Below, in pieces: positions 36,161-47,251 of a stretch of 64,000 nucleotides of DNA. The number at the start of each line of letters is the position of its first letter. The stretch's first letter is position 1. The position numbers were made by a program, and so were the translations under genes. The notes beneath the pieces are model-generated. The model was not told where the DNA came from. It searched no databases and was given only the letters and a program-made list of their open reading frames with translations. Source of the stretch: Sphagnum magellanicum (Eukaryota > Streptophyta > Sphagnopsida > Sphagnales > Sphagnaceae); assembly GCA_021904315.1 (NCBI GenBank), contig CM038910.1, positions 744,001-808,000 of the forward strand. Direction: 5' to 3'.

Positions 36161-37525
36161 CTAACCCAATCTCTTGACAATCAACCTCGTACCATTACAC
36201 AATCCTATTGATTGATTGAGATTGCACAACAAAAGGATTAGCACGCCCATTTTGAGTTCCAGCTCATGATTTTGGATATCGCTGAATTGCAAAGTGTTCA
36301 GAAATTCCACCGAATATAATGAATCCATTGAAATTCTTGCAACAGCACTTGCACCTTCTTTTGTCGGAACCAAAGAATTTGCGTTCAGGTACGTGTGCAA
36401 TTCTTCATATAACGATTCAAGAATTGCATTGTTGACTTCATCAACGTTAGTATTTTTGGGGGCCAGAATGTTGCGTTGCATAAGATACATGGCATCTCCA
36501 GTGTGGCATTGGTGATTCGGATAGATGGTTCGAATTAATCCTCTTAAGTTGCAGTCTTCCTGCTAAGAAGAAGAAGGTGTCAATCTAGATTGGATCAAGA
36601 TTCCGTTCCACATGAGGCTGGAAGACTACCGTCTCCAACATTCAACACCCATTTGGCAAACTCTCGCTGCTCTTCAGAATTGGTTGCCATGGCTCGCATG
36701 TTGATATGAAGACAAAGAATCGTAACATGTTGCCAAAGATGCGATCGAGGCAATGAAGCACTGACAATGTCTTCTCATCCTCCCTTAGGAATAACAGGCA
36801 GGATCTGTTGAAAATCCCCACCAAGGACCACGGTTTTCCCACCAAAGATCTTCTCAGTTGCATGTATCATCCAATTACATCAAATCACGTAGGGTCCGAT
36901 CAACAACTTCGAAAGCTTGACAATGCATCATCAGTGCTTCATTCCAAATGATCAAATCAGCTTTACGCACCAACTCGGTCACTTTCATCTGTTGTGTGAT
37001 GTTGCAAGTCGACTCATCGTGCAAATCAATTGGAATCTGGAATCTTGAATGGGCGGTTCTACCGCCCAGAAGTAGCAAAGATGTAATTCCTGATGAAGCA
37101 ACTATAAGCACGATTTTGCTTTGCCCTCATAGACGTGACAGAAGCGTTGTCTAAACAAATGTTTTACCTGTTCCACCATTGCCATACACAAAGAACAGTT
37201 TGCCCTCTTTGTTTGTCACGGCATTCAAAATAGTTTCGTATGCGCTACGGTGATCATCATTGAGCCTATCTTCTGCATTGTCTACATCTGTGGTCAATGA
37301 ATGCTGATCATAAGCCAGTTCTTCTTAGACCAATCGGTTTCCTCCATGAACAGGAAGGACGTAATTAGATTTGGGAAGTGTTGGAAAATCTTCCAGGCGG
37401 TGTCCGTTGCGGATGAGAACCTGATCGATCTCATACAATGCACAATCCTTCAACGCATCTTCAGAAAGGGTAACGGCTAGATCATCATGCTCGTGGCATG
37501 CCATTGCTTCAATGTCATCGCTCAA
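36161..37525 (-). pseudogene. Helitron PIF1-like helicase pseudogene
   Basis: Continues from Rep on the same strand. Walker A is KLFFVYGNGGTGKTF (about 37205-37160), followed by a stop. The next block is LLLLGGRTAHSRFQIPIDLH, then ADLIIWNEA (37111-36875). This is Walker B with Asn where DEA is expected. The C-terminal helicase part includes LAPKNTNVDEVN, FLNTLQFSDI and GLCNGTRLIVKRL (36490-36161). SF1 PIF1-type helicases unwind the Helitron strand. Stops, the altered Walker B and frameshifts make it inactive. Confidence 0.88.
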
Positions 37526-40237
37526 AGACTCCCAATGTGCATCCCATAGTTGTCCTAGGATTTGTTATTTCATAAAACATCAGCATGGAGGTAAACATAT
37601 CACGCAACTTTCGTCTTGAGGCCGAAAGACCCACTTCTTCCAAGGCTTGATGCCATTTATTGTCGTCTGCAAACAAACCCATTACAATGCATGCATCTTT
37701 GAATGTGTCGTGCTCTGTGCCATCCACTGTCCACAAATGCTCGTAGGATGTGGCACCTTTGACGGAGTTCAGCAACATCCGCAAATAATAACGTTCACCC
37801 GATGTCGAGTGTGCATAATACATGCGACCAATGGCAAAGCTTCTCTTGCACATTGTCCATTGCTTCAACTTCCGATTCCACACCCATTGTTGAGGGAATT
37901 GATCGAACGTAAGGCTTCATGCAACTTTCGATTCTTGGTTTGTTTAGAACCATTCCATTAGCATCGTTTCAGAAATGGCTAACCGTGCTGCCACTTCTTG
38001 CACATCATTGTCATCATCGAACAACACCATTTGTTGATTGGGCAAATGGTATTATAGACATTCAACGGCAGGAAACCGTTCATGCATATCAAACTTGAAG
38101 ATGCGCCACGCTGCTTTTGATGTAGATACATAGCGACAGTCGAGATATTTTAAAATTTCATTGGCTTCGACCACATTCCCTTCAGTGGCATTATTGCTTT
38201 GGCGGGATTTCTCAACAGTTGCACGATCATGTCCTTTGTAAACGTACTTGAACAGATATTTGACTGCATGAATGTTATTACAGACCTCAATGTTGATGTG
38301 CGCATCGTATTTGGTCGACAAATAAACATTGTGCGATACCACCCAATGATTGTCTAATTCAATGCCATGAACCAAAATTGTGCACCCCGTATCTCTGCGT
38401 CAATAAATAGGATATTTGTTTACATTCGTCACCGTCTTGGATTGGAACTTGCGTGGATATTATTTTTTGCATTTGCCATCTTCCATGCATGGGGCATTTG
38501 GAAACCTAGCTCCACATGGACCATGCATCATGCATATGGCAACCGTTTCGTGGGCCAACTTGTTTATCTCTGGATTCGACAGTTTAGCACTGATCATGTG
38601 GTCTACATCTTCGACCGTGTGTGGCTTGCAATCTTCAGCAAAGAAGATGAAGATGTGTGCATGTAGCAACCCATGTTTTTGACACTTAATGACATAGATT
38701 CCCGCAATAGTGCATCCCAGAATATGCTTCTTATGAATATCATTGATCAACATGTGACGTGGACTTCCTGTGAAAGAAGATGGCAGAATGATCCTCTGTC
38801 CAATGGTAGTAGCGTTATTGTCACTTGCAACGATGGCATCCTGAAGGCCTTGATAAAGATCTGCACAAAGCTTTTTTTGATTCAGGCATAGATACCTCAA
38901 GCGATTTTGTTCGATAGTCGCATAAACATCCATAATGTATTGTTGCCTCAATCGGCCACCCTAAAGCAACGCAATGCCATTAGTGTCTCGATGTTAAAGT
39001 CAATAACCGTAAAATTCGACCATTGTCACATTGCGATGTTTTCTTTAATGCTCAGATTCTTTCGCATGGTCTTCATCCAAATCTGCATCAAGATCTTGCA
39101 CAACAACACCATTGAGCGGAATATTTAGATGCCATCCATCCTCACCGTAAGGAAATAGCAACGGATAATGTAGAGCCATGTATCCCACATGTAGCTCGGA
39201 AATGCACTGAAACGGGCTAGCTTGCTGAACAACGACAACATCACACCTATCTACAACCTTAGAACCATCTCTTACCATAAATGCAACGACTTCATTGGTC
39301 GTCGGCACATTGTATTGGCGGGCATCCTTTGTTCGAAAGGCAATGAGACGCAATTTTAGATTGGTGGGAGCACCTTCTATTGCCATCATATCCCTTGCCA
39401 TTTTGAACACTTCGACATAGGGATTGATATTGTACATCATGGTCAACAACTGATCCAAGGTCGTTGATCAAGCAATGGCATAATGGCATGTCAGTTTTGA
39501 CATTCATTCTCCATATCATGAATGTATAGCTGTGTAAACTGTGGATGTTGTCCTTTGGCAGGACATAGGGATTTGATTTTGTGATAAAGCTCACCCTGAA
39601 TGCAAAAGGAGTACGGTCCAGTGCCTCTTGTTATCGACTCATCAACTTTGGCACCGAACGTAGTGAATGCCAACATCGAATTGTACATGTGAATCTGATC
39701 TCAAAATTTGACGACACTTTTCTCTTTGCTAGTTAAAAGAACTTCTAGTTCTTGCGGTGTTGCAGGAAGACTTGGCAACAGAACTTTGCCATTCTTGCAA
39801 CACAAAGAAAACTTTGGGTTGCTATTGTTTGATTTTGCCAATCATTCTTTAATCCACATTTTTGCGTTGCAGAATCCATAAATTATGTCCATTTTTCCAC
39901 AATCCCATCATGCTGGGGCTAACGCATCTTCATCTCCAAACAATTATAACGTGTCATTACTAAGAGAAGGTTGTGCATGTGCTATTGCTTGTTGTACAGT
40001 TTGTTGTTCTCAATGCAAACGATTACTTCACTCTTGTGGCATTTCAAATGGCCCGACCGACTCTATATGTTGCCTGGCACGTTGTTTTTTCTGCAAGCGA
40101 TTGTGACGTTCACGTGCAGACTCTGACATGTCTTGATTGAATTCTATTGGAGCATTAATATGTGGAACATGATTTTCCAAAGAGCAAAAGATTTCAGCAC
40201 ACCCACACCACTTAGGCAACACAGAACAAATGATCAT
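37515..40237 (-). pseudogene. Helitron Rep (RepHel N-terminal half) pseudogene
   Basis: In order: a short basic N-terminal stretch (40237-40028); a Helitron-like region with ISELHVGYMALHYPLLFPYG (39458-39045); then EQNRLRYLCLNQKKLCADLY and IGQRIILPSSFTG (38951-38460). The HUH motif follows as HGLLHAHI. The replication-initiator tyrosine pair sits in VKYLFKYVYKGHD (38375-38052; YxxxY), and GRMYYAHSTSGERYYLRMLL at 37883-37515. Between PSSFTGSPRH and DIHKKHILG the usual stretch of roughly 70 residues is missing, so even without stops the Rep would be defective. Rep nicks and joins single strands in rolling-circle transposition. Confidence 0.88.
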
Positions 40238-40240
40238 GTT

Positions 40241-41211
40241 CCATCATCCCATTACTACCTTTCCACATTCCAACACCATCATGTAGCTTAAATTGGACAC
40301 TAACCATAGATGTAGTCCATCTACAGTTGGTAGGAGACCTAGCTCTATTTTTCTATCATGTCTAACTCAAAGCATCTCTGTTTCTTACCTTCGTATGATG
40401 GAAACACCATAAAGCTACTTGCAAAACTCCACCCCAACATAAACAGAGCTTAGATCCATTATCAAAGTAGAGGAATTAGGTAATATTCAAAGCTTGTAGA
40501 CTGTATCTATGAAGGTACTCACCCATAAACCCTAAACCCAAAAAAAATCATAAAGAGATGGAGGGATTTCTTTGCCATTATCATCATCACAATTATCCCA
40601 ATAGTAAAGACTATACATGTGGGTGTAATGACTTGCTTTTCAGTGAAGGGCAAATGACCAAGGCCATGTTCCACCACCTATAAGTATATATCATTGCAAT
40701 GTCATCATCAGAACTATTTCAACTTTTAGTGGATTCAAGCTAATCCATCAACATTGCCAATCTTTAGTAGGTCAAAAAAAATTATCATCAAACCCTGAAC
40801 CCTAAACCTTGATAACACACATGAAGCAATGCCAACATAAAATGCATTTGAACATAGCATGAAAATTAATCTGAATTACATACCAAGCGTATGAGACGGT
40901 TGAAGTAGAATATAAAATCATGTGTTGTAGTTTCCTGATTTCGAATGAAAGTATACATTCCTTGGATCTGCAAATGCATTCAAAGACGAGCTCAGAAAGA
41001 CTTCCCAATCACAATAGTTGAGCTAGCACTTTGTAATATGTAATTGTAGTGCAGATGAGACAACAGAGTATCCAGCTTGCAATGGCCATTTTCCCACAGA
41101 GGCTACCCAAAAAAGTTTTGTTAGTTTGTAGTTTGGGTTCACATGTTGTTTGTCTTTGCACATTGTTGCTGCACTCAGTGTAAACAAAATATGAACAAAC
41201 CTAGAAGGTGG
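40241..41211. other. No gene recognised
   Basis: AT-rich DNA upstream of the Helitron Rep on the minus strand; it probably includes the Helitron 5' non-coding part. No terminal TC motif can be fixed without related copies. Confidence 0.4.
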
Positions 41212-41382
41212 ATTAGATCACATAAACATTTGGATAGATTTTGCAAAGGTCATGCTGGCAAGCTTTGTGCGAATGTGTTGCACTATGAGATCAATTGCCA
41301 CATGATTGTCTCATCCATGCCATGGATGGATAACGAGAGGAATGGATGGATGGATGGATGGATGGATGGCTGGACGGGTCAT
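41212..41382 (+). repeat. Direct repeat (left), ending in a GGAT tetranucleotide run
   Basis: GGATTAGATCACATAAACAT through CCATGGATGGAT matches 45882-46045 in the same orientation with scattered differences. Its right end is a (GGAT)n run of about 7 units (41341-41369). The CACTA element begins at 41383. The two repeats bracket the BTB/NPH3 fragment. Confidence 0.8.
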
Positions 41383-41739
41383 CACTAGTAGAAATCAGCC
41401 AAAATGTAACCAGTCAATTTACGACTACATGCGACTTATAGTCGTTTGCGACTAAATTTGAGAATATTTGCAACTACAAGATCAACTTTCAACTATTTTG
41501 GTCATTTTCACAACTATGATGCAACTATTAGAAATTTCATCCTATTAGTTACATCAATTTTACATTTATTTTCATCCATTAATAGGTTGATATGTCCCAT
41601 TAGTCACAATAGTCACCAAATTAGTTGTATCCTAAAGGTATTTTACAATGACATACGGGTATATTTTAATGTATGTACTAAAATTATATATATATATATG
41701 CATACATATGTATATTGTTCATATAATGAATCGCAAAAT

Positions 41740-42740
41740 TAATATTTGAACTTTGAATTTTTTTATTCAAATATGAATATTGATATTTCAATTATGAAAA
41801 AATGTTATTTTAACTTTTTAAAAATTTTATTAAAATTTGAAACTTGATATTTGAATCTGAAAATTGTTATTTCAATTGTTTAAAACATTATTTGAATTTG
41901 AAAATTTTGATTGAATATGATATTTTCAATTCAAAAAGACTGATTTGATCTAAAAATTGATTTTGAATTCTAAATTAATATTTTCGAATCCAAAAATTAG
42001 TATTTCAATTCAGAAAATTATAATTGATCATAAAAATGGATTAATTTGAATATTCCATTTAATTTTGAATATTTTTATGTGAATATGAAATTTATATTTC
42101 AGCTATGAAAATTTTTCATTTATATTTTAAATAATCATTTAATTCGAACCTGAAATTTAGATTTTCAAAATTAATACTTCAAGTCTGAAAATTAGTAATT
42201 GAGTCTAAAAATGGACATTTCAATTTTGAATATTGTTATTTGAATATGAAAATTAACATTTCAATTCTGAAATTTTTTATTTAAATTCAAAAAACTTTTT
42301 TGATCTAAAAACTGATATTTGAATTCTAAATTATTATTTTTGAATCTAAAAATTATTATTTCAATTTAAAAAACTTTATTGACTCTAAAAATTGGCAACT
42401 TGATTTTAAATATTTTTAGTTCAACTTGAAATTTGATATTTGAATTTTGAAGTTTAAAATTTAAATTTTAAGAAATTATTTGACTTGAAAGTTGAAATTG
42501 GAATTCCATATTATTATTTTGGATTCTCAGAATTAATATTTCAATTCAGAAAATTATTAATTAAGTCTTCAAATGAAAATTTTAATTTTGAATATTATTA
42601 TTTGAATCTGAAAATTAACATTTCAATTCTGAAATTTCTTATTTAACTTCTAAAAACTTCTAAAAACCGATATTTGAATTCTGAATTACTATTTTGGAAT
42701 CTTAAATTTATATTTTAATTCAAAAAATTATTGATTGAAT
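41740..42740. repeat. AT-rich diverged tandem array inside the CACTA element
   Basis: Words such as ATTTGAATTCTAAATTA, GAAAATTAATATTTCAATT and TTTGAATCTGAAAATTAACA recur every 25-40 bp for about 1 kb. No coding potential. Confidence 0.75.
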
Positions 42741-43939
42741 TTCAAGGGTTTTTTTTACTAGTGCTATCCATAATAAATCACTTTTATAAATAATTATAAA
42801 TGATTATGTTTATTAAATCTAAGTGATACTAAATAATTATTGTTATGACATAGATTTGTATATTATATAATTTATATTATTATATTAGAAGAAATTAATT
42901 AAATAAATTAATGTGACATTACTTTAAAATCATTGTAATTACTTCATATAAGAATTAATTAGTATGTGCATAATTATTTTCTAATTGAACATAATTATTC
43001 ACATTCTTTAATTTATAACTTCAAACCTGAATTAAAAATTTGGAAAAAATTATAGTGTAGTTGGAATAATTATTTTACTGATTTTAATTTCACGAATTAT
43101 TATACAATAATATTATCTTAAAAAATTCTGTGATTAATCATCTATGATAAATATTTTATAGTAATTTTATAGTAATTATGAAAATTAATGTTATGTTTAA
43201 CAAATTATTGTATTTATAGTTAATAATTACCAAGAAAAAAAATTTATTTGACCTATAATAATTTTTACAAAAATAAATGTTATTATACAATAAATAATGT
43301 AATTAGTTGAATAATAATTCTTCAAAATTTTGTGTAAGAATTTACTTCCTAATTAAAAATTTTTAATTCATTATATATAATTTTAAAATAAATATTTAAA
43401 ATATTCAATTTAAAATTATAACCATTAAATTTATTTCATATTAATTATTATATATAGCTCGATCAGATTTTGAAAAGTAATTAAATATTTTTAAATATTT
43501 TATTATTTATGAATTATGTATTAATAACTTGTGAGTAACTAGATAGTTAGTTTGTCAAATATGAAGAAGGTATTATTTATTTAAGTAATTGATAATGAAT
43601 ACTGAATATTTGTAGTGTATAGTTTATAATTTAAATATATGTAAATTTCATCATTATGAACTAAATGATTATTTAATTATCTAGTACTTGAATTGTTTAA
43701 AAATCTAAAAACCCTAGAAAATAAGGGATGAAGAAAGCTTTGGAATTACAACTTAGTTTGTAAGGAAGTTGCAACTTCAAAACTTATCCCATATTGTTTG
43801 TTCTTCATTCCTATTTTGAACACTATATAAACAAAGGGGTGTGCCTATGCAATTTCACATTAAGAAGTTTGTGCACATGGGATGAGCTAATCAAAAGGCT
43901 CAACCCAAAACAAAAAAACAAATAATGCACAATTCTTAA

Positions 43940-44170
43940 GTACATACCTCCCCAACCTACTTATCTATCTAGCTAGGTAGGTACCTAGTTTGACCTACCC
44001 ATCTAGGTCAGCCTATGTACCTACCTATTTAAGTACCTACTTATATGAGTAGGTATTTAGCCTAGGAAAGTAGAACCTACCTATTTACTACTTTACCTAG
44101 GTAGGTAGGTAGGTAGGTAAAGATTGTAGGCACCTACCTATTTATGTACCTACCTAGGTACCTACCAACC
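43940..44170. repeat. (CTAC/GTAG)n palindrome-rich block
   Basis: Alternating CCTACCTA and TAGGTAGG runs in both orientations (for example 44097-44120 GTAGGTAGG repeats and 44138-44168 CTACCTA runs) that could fold into long hairpins. It lies inside the CACTA element near its right side. Confidence 0.8.
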
Positions 44171-44573
44171 TAATATTAATATTTTTATTAAATTATTTTT
44201 TAATGCCACGTGGCATATTTACATTGGGCCACGTGCCATAATATAAGATCATCCAAGTCTTTGAATTGAACGTCTTAGATTATTTCAAAATAATAATAAT
44301 AATAATAATAATCATATATTAAAACACGTGGCAGCACATGATTTGCCTTGAATTGTGACCAAAATAGTCGCATATTAGTCGTATGTGACAATACGTATAC
44401 AATGGAGTCAAAGGATGAAATGTATTTGTTGACTTTATACTCTTTGTCATTTGCGACTAGTTTTCACATGCGACTTGTCTTAGGCGACTAAAAGGATTTT
44501 AGTTGCAAAATGTCTCTTGCGACTAAAATTTAGTCGCAAAGAGTAGTCGAAAATACATGTTTTTCTTCTAGTG

Positions 44574-45040
44574 CATGTTGGAACTTGGCACTGCACAACT
44601 AACCTCTGTAATGATGATATCACCAATGCCTTTACTTCCTCTACATGCATAAACATCAGCCATGCAGGCAATAATGATGCCCACCCGTGGATGCTTATCT
44701 CCTGATCAATAAAAGTCCCATAAATCCAGAAGAATTGGATTAACCCACAAACTCAAAATGCAAATCCTACAATTATCCATACAATTTTCAGCTTCCCAAA
44801 AGTCCTCAAACTAAGAGTTCATAAAATGAGAATTCATAAATTCAGAATAACACCTCAAGAAGCATTTGCACAGAGTAGGTAATCTGGAAATACAAAAAGA
44901 AAGAGAGCAACAAGGGGGGGGGAGAAGAAATGGGTGTTGCGAAAATTTGGCGAAAATTGAGTCCTTAGAGAATTGGGTGAAGTTGAGGAAGTAGCAAAAG
45001 TGGGAGAATTGGGAGGGAGCTTGCCTGCTTGCCTTTGATG
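44574..45040. other. Flank between the CACTA element and the NPH3 copy
   Basis: A minus-strand stretch (about 44695-44595) can be read as VGIIIACMADVYACRGSKGI, which looks protein-like, but I do not recognise it. The last 150 bp before 45041 are purine-rich and look like a 5' UTR carried with the NPH3 sequence. Confidence 0.35.
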
Positions 45041-45850
45041 ATGGGGTCCATGAAGTTGGGATCGAAAGCTGAAGCTTTTCAACGAAGAGGGCAAGCTTGG
45101 TTTTGCACATCAAGGCTTGTGAGTGACATCAAGATCAAAGTAGAACAGATGACATTTCATCTCCACAAGTTTCCCTTGGTGTCAAGGAGTGGCAGATTGG
45201 CAAAGTTAGTGGAGGAGATGTTAGAGGAGGATGATAATGAAGAGTCATCTAGATGTCATCAGCTTGTTGACATCCCTTGAGGTGCTGAAACTTTTGAGCT
45301 TGTAGCTAAGTTCTGTTACCAAGTGAAGGTGGAATTGACTGCAACAAATGTTGTGGCTCTGCAATGTGTGGCTGAGTATTTGGAGATGACCGATGAATTT
45401 GGAGATGGAAACCTAATTGGGAAAACATAAGTTTTTTTCTAGCAAGTGGTTTTTCGAAGTTGGCTGGATTCTATGCTAGCCCTTGAGAGTCGTTCCTCAT
45501 TAATGCCACAGGTGGAGGAGCTAGGAATAGTAGAGAAGCTCATCCATTTTATTTGTGTTAAAGCATGTACTGATCCTTTTTTGGTCGGTTGGCCCATTCC
45601 TGAACATCAAAGCTTGCTGCAAAGCCCTGGTGGGAGTGTGCTATGGAATGGAATCAGCACTGGTGTTTGTGCTCGTGCAATTCGAACAGATTGGTGGTAC
45701 GATGATCTTTCCACTCTAAGCTTGCCACTTTTTGAAAGAGTGGTTGTTGGTCTGGAAACTAGAGGAACTAGACCTGAGAGCATTGTTGGAGCTCTTGTGC
45801 CTTATGCAAAAAAATCATTGTCAGGCCTGCACAAGCGGCATAGTGGTCGT
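45041..45850 (+). pseudogene. BTB/NPH3-family gene copy, intronless over this span and with stops
   Basis: The start at 45041 reads MGSMKLGSKAEAFQRRGQ, the usual N-terminus of NPH3/RPT2-like proteins. A BTB core follows (DIKIKVEQMTFHLHKFPLVS; FELVAKFCYQVKVELTATNV; AEYLEM; GNLIGKT), then the NPH3 domain (TDWWYDDLSTLSLPLFERVV, ALVPYAKKSLSGLHKRHSGR). In-frame stops replace residues after VDIP (TGA, about 45278) and twice around 45428-45441 where the family has EVFL. No intron interrupts the BTB-to-NPH3 stretch, so it resembles a processed or transposon-carried copy. It breaks off after HSGRD, well short of the usual ~600 residues, and joins the direct repeat. Intact family members are BTB adaptors for CUL3 ligases in phototropism and auxin-transport pathways. 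Confidence 0.88.
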
Positions 45851-45881
45851 GATGCCTATACACATGGTCCTCTTGTGGATT

Positions 45882-46045
45882 AGATCTCATAAACATTTGG
45901 ATAGATTTCGTGGAAATCATGTTGGCCAAGCTTCATGCGGATGTGCTACACTATGTGATCAATTGCCACATGATTGTTTCCTTCGTCCCATGGATGGATG
46001 ACGGGATGGATGGACGAGTGGATGATGGGACAGATGGATGAAAAC
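45882..46045 (+). repeat. Direct repeat (right) with GGATGG words
   Basis: Matches 41212-41380 in the same orientation (GGATTAGATCTCATAAACAT, CAATTGCCACATGATTGT, CCATGGATGGATGACG). It begins right after the NPH3 fragment ends. Confidence 0.8.
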
Positions 46046-46724
46046 ACACTGGCCCCAAGTATACCCCCCTGAAATGCACCTCCTAGAAAAAAGGAGGGTT
46101 AAGGTAGGCATAAATTGGTGCCTCATGTTCCACAAATATTTGGCATAAGGTTTTCACACCCCTTTGCCCTAGGAGTTTGGATTTGTTTTGGCTTACTGTA
46201 AGGTTTTGCTTCATGCATTGAGTCAACATTTCTTTTATTGGCAAGTTTTCGCCAAATTTTGACCTATGCAAAGGAATTTTCACAAAAAAAAAAACCCAAA
46301 ATTCACCAGATTTTGAAAAAGCTAAAAAATTCAAATCATCAAAATTTTATGATAACTTCTAGTAGGTAGCCACAAGACATCATAAAAACGGTTTTTTTTT
46401 TTTTTTTTTTTCTACTTTCATATCTAACATGTAACCGAATTTGGCTTTTTCTGGATGATCGCCACTTTGACTACATGCCAAAATCCTCAAAGAAACCCTG
46501 TTTCAAGTTGAGTGAGGCTGCTAACACGAGGGGGATATCCCAATATATGCTAAGTTGGGCAGGGCTGTAACTTATTTTGAGATTGCCCCCACTCTAGGGC
46601 TCAAGCCTCAAGCCTGTACAAATTTACATATTATTTATAAGAGTCATCACAGGATGCTTGCGGCCGCAGTAATTTTTTGAAAAGGGTCGGTCCTTGAAAT
46701 CTTATTCTATTCTTTATCTGCCCC
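46046..46724. other. No gene recognised; poly-T run
   Basis: A T run of about 22 lies at 46391-46411. AT-rich, with no coding signal. Confidence 0.45.
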
Positions 46725-47251
46725 GTCCGAATAAATAGACCATGATGGGACGGATGGACGAATGGACGACGGGATAGATGGATGAAATGATGCTTCACGT
46801 CACGACGTCCTTTACTATATGTAATAATATGATTACCAAAATTCACCAAATTTGTTATACACATTCATCACTACTTCCTCAATAACCTAAAGGCTTTATT
46901 GCCATGCTTGCAACATAAATTTAGGTCTTGTCACCTTATGTACAATATGGATGTTAAGTAGATAAGAACCTGTTGAATTCTTCTTCAATTTTGTTCAGTC
47001 AAGTACCTATCTATTGAACATATTGGGCCCGTCCTCTCCACACATGTTGAAGTCCTAATAGGTCTGGTGAAGGTGAGAATGACATTATAAATTAGATGTT
47101 CCTATTCATTTCTCCAAAAAAAAACATTCTCCCCTAGCTTACATTGCTTCATATTATGAACTAGGTTATTTGACTTTTTAGGTCACTCCTTCATCATTTC
47201 GTAACCTAATCCAACTTGTCTAACCCTGCTTCCCCAAAGTTAACAAAACTT
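46725..47251. repeat. Dispersed repeat, copy 2 (about 530 bp)
   Basis: Same orientation as 35200-35755 and very similar throughout (shared blocks GACGTCCTTTACTATATG, CTTTATTGCCATGCTTG, TGTCTAACCCTGCTTCCCC). This copy is not interrupted by a Helitron. Function unknown. Confidence 0.85.

Larger units (their letters stand above)
35756..40240 (-). mobile_element. Decayed autonomous-type Helitron (Rep plus PIF1 helicase)
   Basis: The 3' end on the minus strand is a hairpin (GTGC-attag-GCAC core) followed by GTTCAAACTAA at 35756. Inside, frames in sequence along the minus strand give a Helitron N-terminal region, a Rep with HUH and YxxxY motifs, and a PIF1 helicase. The 5' TC end should lie somewhere above 40240 but I could not place it. 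Many single-base stops and frame changes show it is dead. Confidence 0.85.
41383..44573. mobile_element. Non-autonomous CACTA (En/Spm-like) element, 3.2 kb
   Basis: The left end is CACTAGTAGAAATCAG and the right end is TTTTTCTTCTAGTG (inverted CACTAGAAGAAAAA), giving short TIRs starting CACTA. CAT occurs on both sides (41380-41382 and 44574-44576), the 3-bp target duplication of this superfamily. Both subterminal regions are full of GCGACTA / TAGTCGC words in both orientations (41419-41475 and 44360-44550), like the subterminal transposase-binding repeats of En/Spm. The interior is extremely AT-rich and has no transposase. Most of it (41740-42740) is a diverged array of units such as TTTGAATCTGAAAATT. 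Confidence 0.88.

Noticed and set aside
44595-44695. Possible exon reading VGIIIACMADVYACRGSKGI on the minus strand
   Set aside because: Looks protein-like but I could not match it to a family and no splice context is clear; left unassigned.
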